Positions 29,858 through 40,100 of a stretch of 64,000 nucleotides of DNA are shown in pieces. The DNA is taken from positions 4,047,501 through 4,111,500 of the forward strand of contig NZ_CP014796.1 of NCBI RefSeq assembly GCF_001969385.1, written 5' to 3'. Below the pieces are notes generated by a model. The model was not told the origin of the DNA. It did no database searches and worked only from the letters and a program-made list of their open reading frames with translations. The stretch's first letter is position 1, and the number at the start of each line of letters is the position of its first letter. The DNA comes from Salipiger profundus. Lineage in GTDB: Bacteria > Pseudomonadota > Alphaproteobacteria > Rhodobacterales > Rhodobacteraceae. The position numbers and the translations under genes were made by a program.

Positions 29858-30559
29858 ATGCAAACACTCTGGGCGGCACTGGTGTTCTTGGCCGCGGTGA
29901 TCTTCGCCGCCGGGCCGTTTCTGTTTCCCGGCTTCCAGGGCTTCGACCCCGGGGCCTTCCCGGTGCCGCAGGACGACCCGCCGGTGCAGCCCGCGGGCTA
30001 CGCCTTTGCGATCTGGGGGCTGATCTACCTCTGGCTCGTCGCGGGCACGGGCTTCGGCCTGTTCCGCCGAGCCGACGACCCCGACTGGCAGCCGCACCGG
30101 ATGCCGCTGCTCGTGAGCCTTGTCGTCGGCATCGTCTGGCTGCCGGTGGCGCAGATCTCGCCGATCGCGGCGACCGTGCTGATCTGGGTGATGATGCTCG
30201 CAGCCCTCGTGGCGCTGTTTCTCGCCGGTGACATGGACCGCTGGCTGCAGGTCGCGCCGCTCGCCGTCTACGCCGGCTGGCTGACCGCCGCCGCCTCGGT
30301 CTCGATCGGCCTGATGCTGGGCGGCTACGGCCTCCTGCCCGAGACTCCCGCCGCACTCGTCGGCCTCGGCATCGCGCTCGCGATCGCGCTGGTCGTGCAA
30401 TACCGGCTGCACCGCGCGCCGCTCTACGGCATCACGGTGATCTGGGCGCTGGTGGCGGTGATCGTGGCGAACTCGGCCCCGCTCAACATCGCCGTGACGG
30501 GTGTCGCGGTGCTCGGCATCTTCGGCATCCTCGCGCTGCGGGGCACCGACACCGAATAA
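29858..30559 (+). CDS. TspO/MBR-like membrane protein
   Basis: 233 residues and about seven hydrophobic segments. PAGYAFAIWGLIYLWLVAGTGFGLF and YAGWLTAAASVSIG resemble TspO/MBR-related proteins. Classic TspO has five helices and about 160 residues, so this belongs to the longer related group. Bacterial TspO proteins bind porphyrins and are linked to oxygen or stress control, but whether this one binds tetrapyrroles is not shown. It starts two bases after serS. A 7-bp GC hairpin (30563-30581) follows the stop. The next 240 bases hold no gene I can support. Confidence 0.7.
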   Translation: MQTLWAALVFLAAVIFAAGPFLFPGFQGFDPGAFPVPQDDPPVQPAGYAFAIWGLIYLWLVAGTGFGLFRRADDPDWQPHRMPLLVSLVVGIVWLPVAQISPIAATVLIWVMMLAALVALFLAGDMDRWLQVAPLAVYAGWLTAAASVSIGLMLGGYGLLPETPAALVGLGIALAIALVVQYRLHRAPLYGITVIWALVAVIVANSAPLNIAVTGVAVLGIFGILALRGTDTE

Positions 30560-30825
30560 GGCGGCGCGGGGCCACCGCGCCCCTGCGCGCCCCTGCGTAC
30601 CGCGGGAAGTGCAAACCACCGAAGACCCTCGCGCAACACGCGGCCCGCGCACGCGGCGGCCGGCTTCGGCCCCGCACGCTGCCACGCGAGGCGCCCGCGC
30701 GTCATTTCCAAGCTTGCAGGCTCCGGCGTTCCGGGCAGACTGCCGCGCAGTCAATCGCGACAGCGACGGAACCCGCCCGGCGGCGGCGCGGTTGACCCCC
30801 GCTGTCACGGTCAGGACATGAACCC

Positions 30826-31794
30826 ATGCAAATCTTCACCTGCCCCGCCTGCGGGGCCGATCTCTACTTCCACAACACTGGCTGCACCTGCGGCCAGCAG
30901 GTCAGCTTTGACCCCGACGCGCAGACCATGCGTCCGCTCGAAAGCCCCTGCGCCAATCGCGAGGCCATTGCCTGCAACTGGCAGGCCGAAACCGAGGGCG
31001 CGCTCTGCCGGTCCTGCGCCATGACCGAGGTGCTGCCCGACCTGCGCGAGGACGCCAACCGCCCGCTGTGGGAAACCTCCGAGCGTGCCAAGCGCTGGAT
31101 GCTCGCCAATCTCGCGCGCTGGGGCTGGTTCACCCCAGACGACCCCGGCGATCGGCCGGTGTACCGGATGCTCTCCGAGCAGACCACGACAGGGCAGGAA
31201 GACGTGGTCATGGGCCATGCCAACGGTGTCATCACCATCAACGTCACCGAGGCCAGCGAGGCAGAGATCGTCAAGCGCCAGGAAGCCCTCGGCGAGCTCT
31301 ACCGCAGCATGCTTGGCCACATGCGCCACGAAACCGCGCATTTCCTGCACATCCGCCTCTCCGAGGAGCCCGGCTTCCCCGAGGCCTTCCGCGCCCTCTT
31401 CGGCGACGAGCGAGCCGACTATGGCGCCGCACTCAAGGCGCACTACGAAAACCCGAAACCCGCCGGTTTCGACCATGTCACCAGCTACGCAACCGCCCAC
31501 CCCCACGAGGACTGGGCCGAGACGCTCGCGCACCTGATGCACCTGATCGACCTGCTCGACAGCGCAGCCGCGGCGAAACTCGCGCTGCCGGACGGCCCGC
31601 CGCCGGGCTACGACGCCTACGCCAGCGGCGACACCGAGCACGAGCTGACCCTCGCCATCGACCTCGCCATCGCGGTCAACCACGTCAACCGCGCCATGGA
31701 CCTGCCAGACCTCTACCCCTTCGTGCTGGCGCAGGGCGTGCGTGACAAGATTGCCTTCGCGCACGGCTGGCTGCGCCGCAACGCCCGACACTGA
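30826..31794 (+). CDS. Zinc-ribbon putative zincin metallopeptidase
   Basis: 322 residues. The N-terminus has a zinc-ribbon-like cysteine set (C6, C9, C20, C22), and a second CxxC pair sits at 61-64. A zincin motif HETAH at 168-172 (HExxH) lies in RSMLGHMRHETAHFLHIRL, and a downstream DWAETLAHLMHLID could supply a third ligand. This matches a family annotated as putative zinc-binding metallopeptidase with unknown substrate. AGGA lies 10 bases before the ATG. It is convergent with der; a GCCGGGC/GCCCGGC stem (31799-31820) then repeat copy D follow. Confidence 0.8.
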   Translation: MQIFTCPACGADLYFHNTGCTCGQQVSFDPDAQTMRPLESPCANREAIACNWQAETEGALCRSCAMTEVLPDLREDANRPLWETSERAKRWMLANLARWGWFTPDDPGDRPVYRMLSEQTTTGQEDVVMGHANGVITINVTEASEAEIVKRQEALGELYRSMLGHMRHETAHFLHIRLSEEPGFPEAFRALFGDERADYGAALKAHYENPKPAGFDHVTSYATAHPHEDWAETLAHLMHLIDLLDSAAAAKLALPDGPPPGYDAYASGDTEHELTLAIDLAIAVNHVNRAMDLPDLYPFVLAQGVRDKIAFAHGWLRRNARH

Positions 31795-31798
31795 AATG

Positions 31799-31835
31799 CC
31801 GGGCGCCCACGGTGCCCGGCCCTTCTTCTCTTTTC
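31799..31835 (+). terminator. Terminator-like hairpin after the metallopeptidase
   Basis: GCCGGGC (31799-31805) pairs with GCCCGGC, followed by CCTTCTTCTCTTTT, a pyrimidine-rich T-bearing tail that is also the start of repeat copy D. Confidence 0.6.
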
Positions 31836-31888
31836 AAATACCTCGGGGGTGAGGCGCGGCACGCGCCGAGGGGGCAGCGCCCCCTCGC
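31822..31888 (-). repeat. Dispersed intergenic repeat, copy D
   Basis: On the minus strand: CGAGGGGGCGCTGCCCCCTCG hairpin, a GCGCGTGCCGCGCC segment, then CCCCCGAGGTATTTGAAAAG and AGAAGAAG. It is closest to copy B and lies between the convergent 3' ends of the metallopeptidase gene and der. Confidence 0.85.
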
Positions 31889-31914
31889 GGGGTCCACGGG
31901 GCCGCGCCCGCACC

Positions 31915-33375
31915 TCAGCCCTTCTTGCGCCCGAGGTGCTTCTTCAGCGCGCCGGCGTTCTTCTCGCGCTTGTTCTTGTAGGGGTTCCGGTCGCCCTGCC
32001 CGCGCATGTAGAGCCGGATCGGCGTCCCCGGCATGTCGAAGGCCTCGCGCAGCCCGTTCACCAGGTAGCGGGTGTAGCTGTCGGGCATCTTGTCGGGGTG
32101 CGAGCACATCACCACGAACCCCGGCGGACGGGTCTTGGCCTGCGTCATGTAGCGCAGCTTGATGCGGCGGCCCTGCGGCGCGGGCGGCGGGTGGCTCGAC
32201 ACCATCCCCTCAAGCCAGCGGTTGAGCTGGCCGGTCGAGACTCGCCGGTTCCACACTTCCCAGGCCTTCACCACCGCGTCGTGCAGCCGGTCGAGCCCGC
32301 GCCCGGTGCGCGCCGAGACGGTGACCAGCGGCGCGCCGCGCAGCTGCGGCAGCAGCCGGTCGAAGGCTTCCTTGAGGTCGCGCAGCTTCTCCTGCTTGTT
32401 GTCCTCGACGTCCCACTTGTTGACGGCGACGACCACGGCGCGGCCCTCGCGCTCGGCAAGGTCGGCGATGCGCAGGTCCTGCTGCTCGAACGGGATCGCC
32501 GCGTCCAGCAGCACCACCACGACCTCGGCGAATTTCACCGCGCGCAGACCGTCCGAGACCGACAGCTTCTCGAGCTTTTCCTGAACCTTCGCGCGCTTGC
32601 GCATGCCGGCGGTGTCGAAGATCCGCATCGGCGTGCCGTCCCAGGCGGTGCGCACCGAGATCGCATCGCGGGTGATGCCCGCCTCGGGTCCGGTGAGCAG
32701 CCGCTCCTCGCCGAGGATCTTGTTGATCAGCGTCGACTTGCCGGCGTTCGGCCGGCCGACCACGGCGATCTGCAGCGGCTTCTCGTCGGTGAGCGCGGGC
32801 AGGCTCTCGTCGGGCGCCACCTCGTCCTCGGGCACGTTCACGTCGACCTCTGGGGCCTCCTCGGCGGCGCGTTCGGCGAAGCCGTCGGCCAGCGGCTGCA
32901 GCATCGTGTAGAGATCCGGCATGCCCTCGCCGTGCTCGGCCGAGAGCCGCAGCGGCTCGCCCAGCCCCAGCGCGTAGGCTTCGAGGATTCCGGCGTCGGC
33001 GGCAGCGCCCTCGGCCTTGTTCGCGGCGAGGATCACGTGCTTGGCGCGCTTGCGCAGGATCTCGGCGAAGATCTCGTCGGTCGGCGTCACGCCGGTGCGC
33101 GCGTCGATCATGAACAGACAGACGTCGGCCATGTCGACGGCGCGCTCGGTGAGCCGCCGCATCCGGCCCGGCAGGCTGTCGTCGGTCGCGTCCTCGAGCC
33201 CGGCGGTGTCGATCACCGTGAAGCGCAGGTCGCCGAGCTTGCCCTCGCCCTCGCGCAGGTCGCGGGTCACGCCGGGCTGGTCGTCGACCAGCGCGAGCCG
33301 GCGGCCGACGAGTCGGTTGAACAGCGTCGACTTGCCCACGTTCGGGCGTCCGACGATGGCGAGGGAAAAGGTCAT
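31915..33375 (-). CDS. der: Ribosome-associated GTPase Der (EngA)
   Basis: An essential double GTPase that matures the 50S subunit. 486 residues from ATG at 33375. G-domain 1 has GRPNVGKST near the start; G-domain 2 has a second GRPNAGKST near residue 205; each has its own DTAG and NK(W/A) motif. A C-terminal KH-like domain follows. GTG at 33384 would add three residues; ATG at 33375 with upstream GGGG is better. It ends in a basic [22 protein letters not shown] tail. It forms a yfgM-bamB-der neighbourhood also seen in gammaproteobacteria. Confidence 0.95.
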   Translation of the reverse strand: MTFSLAIVGRPNVGKSTLFNRLVGRRLALVDDQPGVTRDLREGEGKLGDLRFTVIDTAGLEDATDDSLPGRMRRLTERAVDMADVCLFMIDARTGVTPTDEIFAEILRKRAKHVILAANKAEGAAADAGILEAYALGLGEPLRLSAEHGEGMPDLYTMLQPLADGFAERAAEEAPEVDVNVPEDEVAPDESLPALTDEKPLQIAVVGRPNAGKSTLINKILGEERLLTGPEAGITRDAISVRTAWDGTPMRIFDTAGMRKRAKVQEKLEKLSVSDGLRAVKFAEVVVVLLDAAIPFEQQDLRIADLAEREGRAVVVAVNKWDVEDNKQEKLRDLKEAFDRLLPQLRGAPLVTVSARTGRGLDRLHDAVVKAWEVWNRRVSTGQLNRWLEGMVSSHPPPAPQGRRIKLRYMTQAKTRPPGFVVMCSHPDKMPDSYTRYLVNGLREAFDMPGTPIRLYMRGQGDRNPYKNKREKNAGALKKHLGRKKG

Positions 33376-33486
33376 CTCATGCACCCCAAATCAGAAGACG
33401 CCCCGATAGCGCATTTGCGCAGGCGGCGAAAGGGGGCGCGCGCCGCGACGCCCCCGCCGGAAACCCGGTCTCGCGCCCCGCCCCGT

Positions 33487-34854
33487 TCAGCGGTAGGCGA
33501 CGAGCTCGCCCTTCGTGGTCACGACGTAGAGCGTGCCGTTGGCGATGGCCGGCGCGGCGGTCGCGCCGCCCGGGATCTCGATGGCCGAGAGCAGCGCGCC
33601 GTTTTCCGGGTTGAAGCTGCGAAGCGCGCCGTCCGACGAGGCCACGATCAGCCGCCCGCCCGCCATGACGGGCCCGTGGTTCGCATAGGCGCTGTCACGG
33701 CGGCGCTGCGGTTTGCGCACCGGCTCGTAGCCCGGAAGTTCGACCGCCCAGACCTGCTCGCCGGTCTGCGCGTCGAGCCGCACCAGCTCGTTGCGGTCGG
33801 AGACGAGGAACACCGAGTCGCCGGCCGGCCAGACCGGCTGCCGGGCGCCCATGCGCGCGGTCCAGATCCGCTCGCCGCTGCCGGCCCGGAAGGCCACGAC
33901 CCGGCCCGAGTGATTCCCGACGTAGACCGTGCCGCCCGAGATCACCGGAGCGCCGGTGATGTCGGTCACGCCCGCCAGCGCCGAGCCGGTGCGCGTGCCG
34001 ACCACGTCGGCATTCCACAGTTGCAGCCCGCCCTGCCGCAGCACGGAGCGCACGCTGCCGTTGCCGAAGGCGAAGATGACGGAATCGTCCGACAGCGCGG
34101 GCGCCGGGGCGCCGGCCACGTTGTTCACGTCCTCGAGCCCCTCGACCTGCCAGCGGATGCGGCCGTCCTCGGCCTCGATCGCCCAGCCGCGCTGGTCGCC
34201 CGACGTCACGTAGACCAGCCCGCCCGCGATCGTCGGCGCGCCGGTGGCGGTGTCGCCGAGCTCCTGCACCCAGATCTCGTTGCCGGTCGTGGCATCGAGC
34301 GCGCTCAGCCGGCCGAAGCCCGAGGCCACGTAGAGGCGCCCGCCGGCGACGGCGAGCCCGCCGCCCTGCGCCTGCTTCGCAGTGTCGCGCGCGGGCACCA
34401 TGCTCTTTTGCCACAGCACCTGCCCGGAGGTGCTGACCGCGCTGACGCGGTGCTCGGCATCCATGGTGAAGATGCGGCCATCGGCCACCACCGGGTCGAC
34501 GTTGATCCGCGCGCGGCGGCTGTCACCGGCGCCGATGTCGACCGAGAAGACCGGCCGCAGCGCCTGCCCCAGCGTCGCGTTGCCGGTGCGCGCGAAGGGC
34601 GACACCGGGCTTTGCGCCCAAGAGGCGTTGCGCGTGGGCGCGGCAAGGGCGATCGCCCGCGCGGTGTTCGCCGGCGTCGCGGCCTCGGCGGCGCTTTCGC
34701 TGAGCACCTCGCGGGTGCCGAAGCGCTCGCCCTGAAGGATGGGTTCCGGCTCTTCGCAGGACGCGAGAACCGTGAGCCCGACGAGCCCCGCCGTGATCGT
34801 GGTGATGCGCAAATCCCTGCCCCCGTCTTGCCTGCCCGAGTTGTCTGCCGTCAT
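33487..34854 (-). CDS. bamB: Outer membrane assembly lipoprotein BamB-like beta-propeller
   Basis: BamB is a periplasmic lipoprotein that helps the BAM complex fold outer-membrane beta barrels. 455 residues. The N-terminus carries a lipobox (TVLASC, modified Cys about 33). The rest is a chain of PQQ-type propeller blades with AxDaxTGxxxW repeats (LSALDATTGNEIWVQEL, VRLDAQTGEQVWAVEL, FRAGSGERIWTA). It begins 9 bases after the YfgM-like stop. The signal region is somewhat long, so the true start could be a little downstream. Confidence 0.87.
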   Translation of the reverse strand: MTADNSGRQDGGRDLRITTITAGLVGLTVLASCEEPEPILQGERFGTREVLSESAAEAATPANTARAIALAAPTRNASWAQSPVSPFARTGNATLGQALRPVFSVDIGAGDSRRARINVDPVVADGRIFTMDAEHRVSAVSTSGQVLWQKSMVPARDTAKQAQGGGLAVAGGRLYVASGFGRLSALDATTGNEIWVQELGDTATGAPTIAGGLVYVTSGDQRGWAIEAEDGRIRWQVEGLEDVNNVAGAPAPALSDDSVIFAFGNGSVRSVLRQGGLQLWNADVVGTRTGSALAGVTDITGAPVISGGTVYVGNHSGRVVAFRAGSGERIWTARMGARQPVWPAGDSVFLVSDRNELVRLDAQTGEQVWAVELPGYEPVRKPQRRRDSAYANHGPVMAGGRLIVASSDGALRSFNPENGALLSAIEIPGGATAAPAIANGTLYVVTTKGELVAYR

Positions 34855-34863
34855 GTTGCCGGC

Positions 34864-35520
34864 TCAGCCGGCGTCGAGTTCGCCGCCGAGCGCCACAATC
34901 AACTGAGACGCCCGCTGGCGCAAGCCCGCGGTCGTTTCCGAATCCTCGATGATCCGCTGCAGCCGCGCGATGGCGTCATCGGTGTTCCCGGCCTCGACGT
35001 CGAGCAGCGCCAGTTGTTCTTCCGCCAGCAGCCGCAAGGGCTTGCCGGGCACTGCGAGCGCTTCGAGCCCGATGCGCCGATCCTCGAGCGAGTAGTTGGA
35101 CGCGGCGCTGGTCAGCGCCTTGAAGCTCGCCATCTCGCGGTAGATCTCGGCCACGTCGCCGTTCGTCGACACGGCTTCTAGCCGCGCGGCGGCATCCTCG
35201 GCGTTGCCGGCGGCCTTGGCCTCGGCGGCGCCGAGCATCGCCACCAGCGCCTGCGTGCCGGGCGTGGGGGCATCGATCTCCGCGAGCGCCTCGGCACGGG
35301 CCTCGGGCGCCTCGGCGTCGAGCGCGGCAAGGATCCGGTCGCCCAGTTCCTGCGCCTCGGCCCGGTCCCGCGATGCCGCGTATTCGCGCCACGCGGCGCC
35401 ACCCACGAGCACCAGAACCAGCAGCACCGCCACCCAGCCGTAGCGCTTCATGAGCCCGAAAAGCCGGTCGCGGCGGACCTCTTCGGTCACTTCGTCAATG
35501 AAACTGTCGGTATCGCTCAA
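34864..35520 (-). CDS. YfgM-like TPR membrane protein
   Basis: 218 residues: a short cytoplasmic N-terminus (SDTDSFIDEVTEEVRRDRLFGLMKRYGW), one helix (about 30-47: VAVLLVLVLVGGAAW) and a periplasmic helical TPR-like region with repeated AEAKAAGNAEDAAARLEAV-type helices. YfgM links the SecYEG translocon to periplasmic chaperones. No ATG fits; a TTG at 35520 preceded by GAGG five bases upstream gives the natural N-terminus. The longer frame to 35640 has non-coding character. First gene of yfgM-bamB(-der). Confidence 0.75.
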   Translation of the reverse strand: MSDTDSFIDEVTEEVRRDRLFGLMKRYGWVAVLLVLVLVGGAAWREYAASRDRAEAQELGDRILAALDAEAPEARAEALAEIDAPTPGTQALVAMLGAAEAKAAGNAEDAAARLEAVSTNGDVAEIYREMASFKALTSAASNYSLEDRRIGLEALAVPGKPLRLLAEEQLALLDVEAGNTDDAIARLQRIIEDSETTAGLRQRASQLIVALGGELDAG

Positions 35521-35620
35521 GGTGGCCTCGCTGCTCGTCGTGTTGCCCCCTCTTACAGTCCCATATCCGGGCTGCCAAGGCGTCCTGTCCCCCGCCGCCG
35601 GCCGAGCGGCTCCGTGCCGC

Positions 35621-35649
35621 TTGATCGGTGCGGCGCGCACGGCTAAACT
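35621..35649 (+). promoter_or_regulatory. Candidate promoter of the RND efflux operon
   Basis: TTGATC (35621-35626), a 17-base spacer, then TAAACT (35644-35649). Its -10 end overlaps the palindrome at 35647-35666. Confidence 0.55.
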
Positions 35650-35666
35650 GAACCAATCAGTTCAGT
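35647..35666. promoter_or_regulatory. 20-bp palindrome, candidate TetR-type operator
   Basis: Perfect 7-bp arms ACTGAAC and GTTCAGT around a 6-base centre (CAATCA). The size and AT/GC composition suit a TetR-family dimer. It sits on the -10/start region of the RND promoter, where a bound repressor would block transcription. No regulator gene is adjacent. Confidence 0.6.
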
Positions 35667-35812
35667 GGCGAACACCCGACTCCGGGAGGCGCGCCCGTTG
35701 CCCGGACGGTGCCGCCGTCCGCCTGCGGCACAAAGCGGCAGCCCGGCTGTCTTGCCCCGTGCCCCATTCGTCGTAACGTCCGGCTCGCGGACAGAGTGGA
35801 AAGACCGGGACC

Positions 35813-37123
35813 ATGCGCATCATCTCGATCATCACCGCGGTCGTCGTCATGGCCGTGCTCTACGGCGTCGTGATGGAGCGCGACCGGCTCTTGGACTTTG
35901 CGCGGGACATCGCCCCCGCCGGCAGCGCCGAGGACGCCCCGGCTGCCGAAAGGGAAGCGCCCGGGACCGAGGCGCTTCTCGAAGAGACACCGGAAGAAGA
36001 GGGCGTAGCCCCGGTTGCCGTCATGGCGATGCACTCTGTCGCGCAGAAGATCGACGACGCGGTGACGCTTCGCGGCGAGACCCAGCCTTCGCGCGAGGTC
36101 GACGTGCTGGCGGAAACCACTGGCCGGGTGATCTCGGAGCCACTGCCCAAGGGCAGCGAGGTTGAGGCCGGGCAGCTGCTGTGCGAGCTTGATCCCGGCA
36201 CCTCGCAGGCCTCGCTCGACGAGGCCGAGGCCGCGCTGAACGAGGCAGAAGCGCAGCGCCCGCAGGTCGAGGCGCGCATCCCCGAGGCCGAGGCGACGGT
36301 CGCACAGGCCGAGGCGCGGCTCGAAGAGGCACGAATCAACCTGACCGCCGCCGAAGAGCTGTCGAAAAACGGCTATTCCTCGCGCACCGCGCTTGCTTCG
36401 GCCCGGGCGGCACAGCGCACCGCCGAGGCCGGGGTGCGCAGCGCCGAGGCCGGGCTGAAATCGGCGCAATCGGGGCTCGACAGCCTCGGCGCCCAGATCG
36501 AGAGCGCGCGCGCCGCCGTGGCCCGGGCGCAGACCGTCGTCGACAACCTGACCATCGAGGCGCCCTTTTCCGGCGTGCTGGAAAGCGATACCGCCGAGCT
36601 TGGCGCACTGCTGAGCGTCGGCACGCCCTGCGCCACGGTGCTGCAGCTCGACCCGATCCGGCTGGTGGGTTACGTCCCCGAGACCTCGGTCGCGCGGGTC
36701 GAGGACGGCGCCCGCGCCGGGGCCCGGCTGATCGACGGCGAGACGGTCACCGGCACCGTCACCTTCGTCGCGCGCCGCGCCGACGAGACCACCCGCACCT
36801 TCCGCGTCGACATCACCCTGCCGAACCCCGACCTTGCGGTGCGCGCCGGGCAGACCGCCGAGATCGCCATCGCCGCCGACGGCGTCACGGCGCACCTGCT
36901 GCCGCAATCCTCGCTCACGCTCGACGACGACGGGCGGCTCGGCATCCGCGCGGTGGCGGGCGACGACACGGCGCTCTTCATGCCGGTCACCGTGCTGCGC
37001 GACACCCGCCGGGGCATCTGGGTCGGCGGCCTCCCCGAGACGGTCGACGTGATCACCCTGGGGCAGGAATACGTCACCGACGGCGTGCCGGTCGCGCCGA
37101 GCTACGAGGAGGTCCTGCAGTGA
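35813..37123 (+). CDS. RND efflux periplasmic adaptor (MFP/HlyD family)
   Basis: Links an inner-membrane RND pump to an outer-membrane channel. 436 residues: N-terminal anchor (about 4-20), then an acidic Ala/Pro-rich linker. The barrel/lipoyl part follows: ETTGRVISEPLPKGSEVEAGQLLCELD in the first half and TIEAPFSGVLESDTAELGALLSVGTPCATV in the second half. Between them is a long coiled-coil hairpin (about 135-245, many Ala/Glu) that would contact TolC. It overlaps the permease gene through GTGA. Transcribed from a promoter with a likely repressor site. Confidence 0.92.
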   Translation: MRIISIITAVVVMAVLYGVVMERDRLLDFARDIAPAGSAEDAPAAEREAPGTEALLEETPEEEGVAPVAVMAMHSVAQKIDDAVTLRGETQPSREVDVLAETTGRVISEPLPKGSEVEAGQLLCELDPGTSQASLDEAEAALNEAEAQRPQVEARIPEAEATVAQAEARLEEARINLTAAEELSKNGYSSRTALASARAAQRTAEAGVRSAEAGLKSAQSGLDSLGAQIESARAAVARAQTVVDNLTIEAPFSGVLESDTAELGALLSVGTPCATVLQLDPIRLVGYVPETSVARVEDGARAGARLIDGETVTGTVTFVARRADETTRTFRVDITLPNPDLAVRAGQTAEIAIAADGVTAHLLPQSSLTLDDDGRLGIRAVAGDDTALFMPVTVLRDTRRGIWVGGLPETVDVITLGQEYVTDGVPVAPSYEEVLQ

Positions 37124-40100
37124 CCGGCCTCGTCGACTGGGCCGCGACCCGCGCCCGCATGGTGCTGGCCTTCATCGTGCTGTCGATCGTCGCCGGCGCC
37201 TATGCCTACGTGACGCTGCCCAAGGAAGGCGAGCCCGACATCGAGATCCCGGCGCTCTTCGTGTCGGTCCCCTTCCCGGGCATCTCGGCGGAGGATTCCG
37301 AGAAGCTTCTGGTCAAGCCGATGGAGACCGAGCTTGCCGACCTCGACGGGCTCAAGACGCTTTCCGGCACCGCCGCCGAGGGCTACGCGGGCGTGGCGCT
37401 GGAATTCGAGTTCGGCTGGGACAAGACCGAGACCATGGCCGATGTGCGCGATGCGATGAACACCGCCGCCGGCAACTTCCCCGACGGAGCCGAGAACTAC
37501 TCGATCAACGAGATCAACTTCTCGGAATTCCCGGTGCTCATCATCTCGCTGACCGGGCCGGTGCCCGAGCGCACCATGGCGCAGGTCGTCAAGGACCTGC
37601 AGGACCGGGTCGAAGCGCTCGACTCGGTGCTCGAGGCGGGCATCGCCGGCAACCGGGACGAGATGACCGAGGTCACCATCGATCCGCTGCGGCTGGAAAG
37701 CTACAACGTCACGGCGAACGAGCTGATCAACGTCGTGCAGAACAACAACCTGCTGGTGGCTGCGGGCGAGGTCGAGACCGACCAGGGCTCGTTCTCGGTC
37801 AAGATCCCCTCGAGTTTCGACGACCCGCGCGACATCTACGACCTGCCGGTGAAGGTGAACGGCGACCGGGTGGTGACGCTGGGCGACCTTGCCACGATCC
37901 ACCTGACCTTCGAGGACCGCGAGGGCACCGCGCGCTTCAATGGCGAGAACACGGTCGCGCTGCAGGTGGTCAAGCGCAAGGGCTTCAACCTGATCGACAC
38001 CACGGCCGAGGTGCGCGAGGTGGTCGCCGCGGCCGAGACCAACTGGCCGCAGGAACTGCGCGCGGCGGTGACCGTGACCGCGAGCAACGACCAGAGCCGC
38101 ATCGTCGACTCGATGGTCAAGCAGCTCGAGGGGTCGGTGCTGACCGCCATCGCACTGGTGATGATCGTGGTGCTGGGCGCGCTCGGCACGCGTGCCGCGC
38201 TGCTGGTGGGCTTCGCCATCCCCACCTCTTTCCTGCTGTGCTTCCTGCTGCTCTGGGGCATGGGCATCACCGTGTCGAACATCGTCATGTTCGGCCTGAT
38301 CCTCGCGGTGGGGATGCTGGTCGACGGCGCCATCGTGGTGGTCGAATACGCCGACAAGCGCATCTCGGACGGCACCGGCCCGATGCACGCCTACGTCGAG
38401 GCCGCCAAGCGGATGTTCTGGCCGGTGGTCTCGTCCACTGCCACCACGCTCTGTGCCTTCCTGCCGATGCTGTTCTGGCCCGGCGTCGCGGGGCAGTTCA
38501 TGGGGATGCTGCCGGTCACGCTGATCTTCGTCCTGTCGGCCTCGCTGATCGTGGCGCTGGTCTACCTGCCGGTCATGGGCGGTGTGTCGGGGCGCTTTTC
38601 GCGCCTGCTGCACCGCAAGTCCGAACGCCTCCGCCGCGCGCTGCCGCGCTGGTGGACGCGCGCCGCGCTGGTGCCGGTCGCGCTTCTGGGCATGTTCGTC
38701 GGCGCGATGATGGTGCTGAACCCAGATTTCCTCTTCTACAGCCCGTTTTCGGGCTACGGCGCGCGGGCACCGGGGGTGGCGGTCTTCCTGCTGTTCGCGG
38801 TGATGGCCTCGGTCACGCTGGATGCCGCGCGCATCGAGCGCCGCCGCAAGCGCATCCGGGCGCAGTATCGCCGTTCGCGGTTCGGCTGGCTGATCCAGAT
38901 CGTCACCGGCAACCCGCTGATGCCGCTGGTGACCATCGGTGCGGTGATCTTCTTCGTCGTCTCGGTCTTCGGCTACTACGGCGAGAACAACAACGGCACG
39001 CAGTTCTTTACCGACAGCGAGCCCGAGCAGGCCATCGTCTACGTCCGCGCCCGCGGCAACCTCTCGCTTGCCGAGAAGGATGCGCTGGTGCGCCGCGCCG
39101 AACGGATCGTGCTTGCCCATCCGGGCATCGAGACCGCCTTTTCCTTTGCCGGCGATGGCGGGCTGTCGTCGAACACCGGCGGCGCGCAGCCGCCCAAGGA
39201 CACCATCGGCCAGATCCAGCTCGAGATCGTGCCGTGGGAAGACCGCCGCGACCGCCCCGAGCTCGACGGCGACATCGTCTTGGCCGAGCTCACCGAGGCG
39301 ATGCAGGCGATCCCCGGCATCGAGATCGAGATCCTCGACCTTGCCATGGGGCCGGCCTCGGCCAAGCCGGTGCACCTGCGCCTGAAATCCGACGACTGGG
39401 ACAGCCTGCTCGCCGCGACCGACACCGCCCGGGCCCGCTTCGACGCCATGGCCGGGCTGCGCCAGATCGAGGACACGCGGCCCCTGCCCGGCATCGACTG
39501 GCAGATCGACGTCGACGTCGAAAAGGCCGGCCGCTACGGCGCCAACGTCGCGACCGTGGGTGCGATGGTGCAGCTGGTGACGCGCGGGCTCACGCTCGAC
39601 ACCATGCGGGTCGACAGCTCGGACGAGGAGATCGACATCCGTGTGCGCTTCCCCGAGCAGGACCGGGTGCTCTCGACGCTCGACAGCCTCAAGGTGCGCA
39701 CCGAGGACGGGCTCGTGCCCCTGTCGAACTTCATCAGCCGCAGGCCGGTCGAGAAGCTGGCCGAGATCAACCGCGTCGACCAGAAGCGGCATTTCGACAT
39801 CAAGGCGGGCGTCGCCGATGGGCTGGTGAAATTCACCTCCGAAGGCGAGACGGTGGGCTATGGACGCGAAAGCGCCGGCGGCGGGCTCGACCTGCGCGGC
39901 ACCTCCTACGAGATCACCCGATCCGAGGCCGATCTTGCCGGGCTCGCGGCTGATGGCGCACTGGCGGTCGTGCCGGTCACCGCCAACGAACGCATCGCCG
40001 AGCTGACGCAATGGCTCGAGACCGACCCGCTGCCCTCGGACGTGAGCTGGGAATGGACCGGCGACCAGGAGGAAGAGGCCGACAGCCAAGCCTTCCTGAG

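Noticed and set aside
30560..30825. Possible gene in the gap after the TspO-like gene
   Set aside because: The only frames are short, Arg/Pro-rich and without ribosome sites or relatives that I recognise.
31849..35181. Long plus-strand frame through der, bamB and the YfgM-like gene
   Set aside because: The minus-strand genes are clear family members with start sites and motifs; the plus-strand product is low-complexity and has none.
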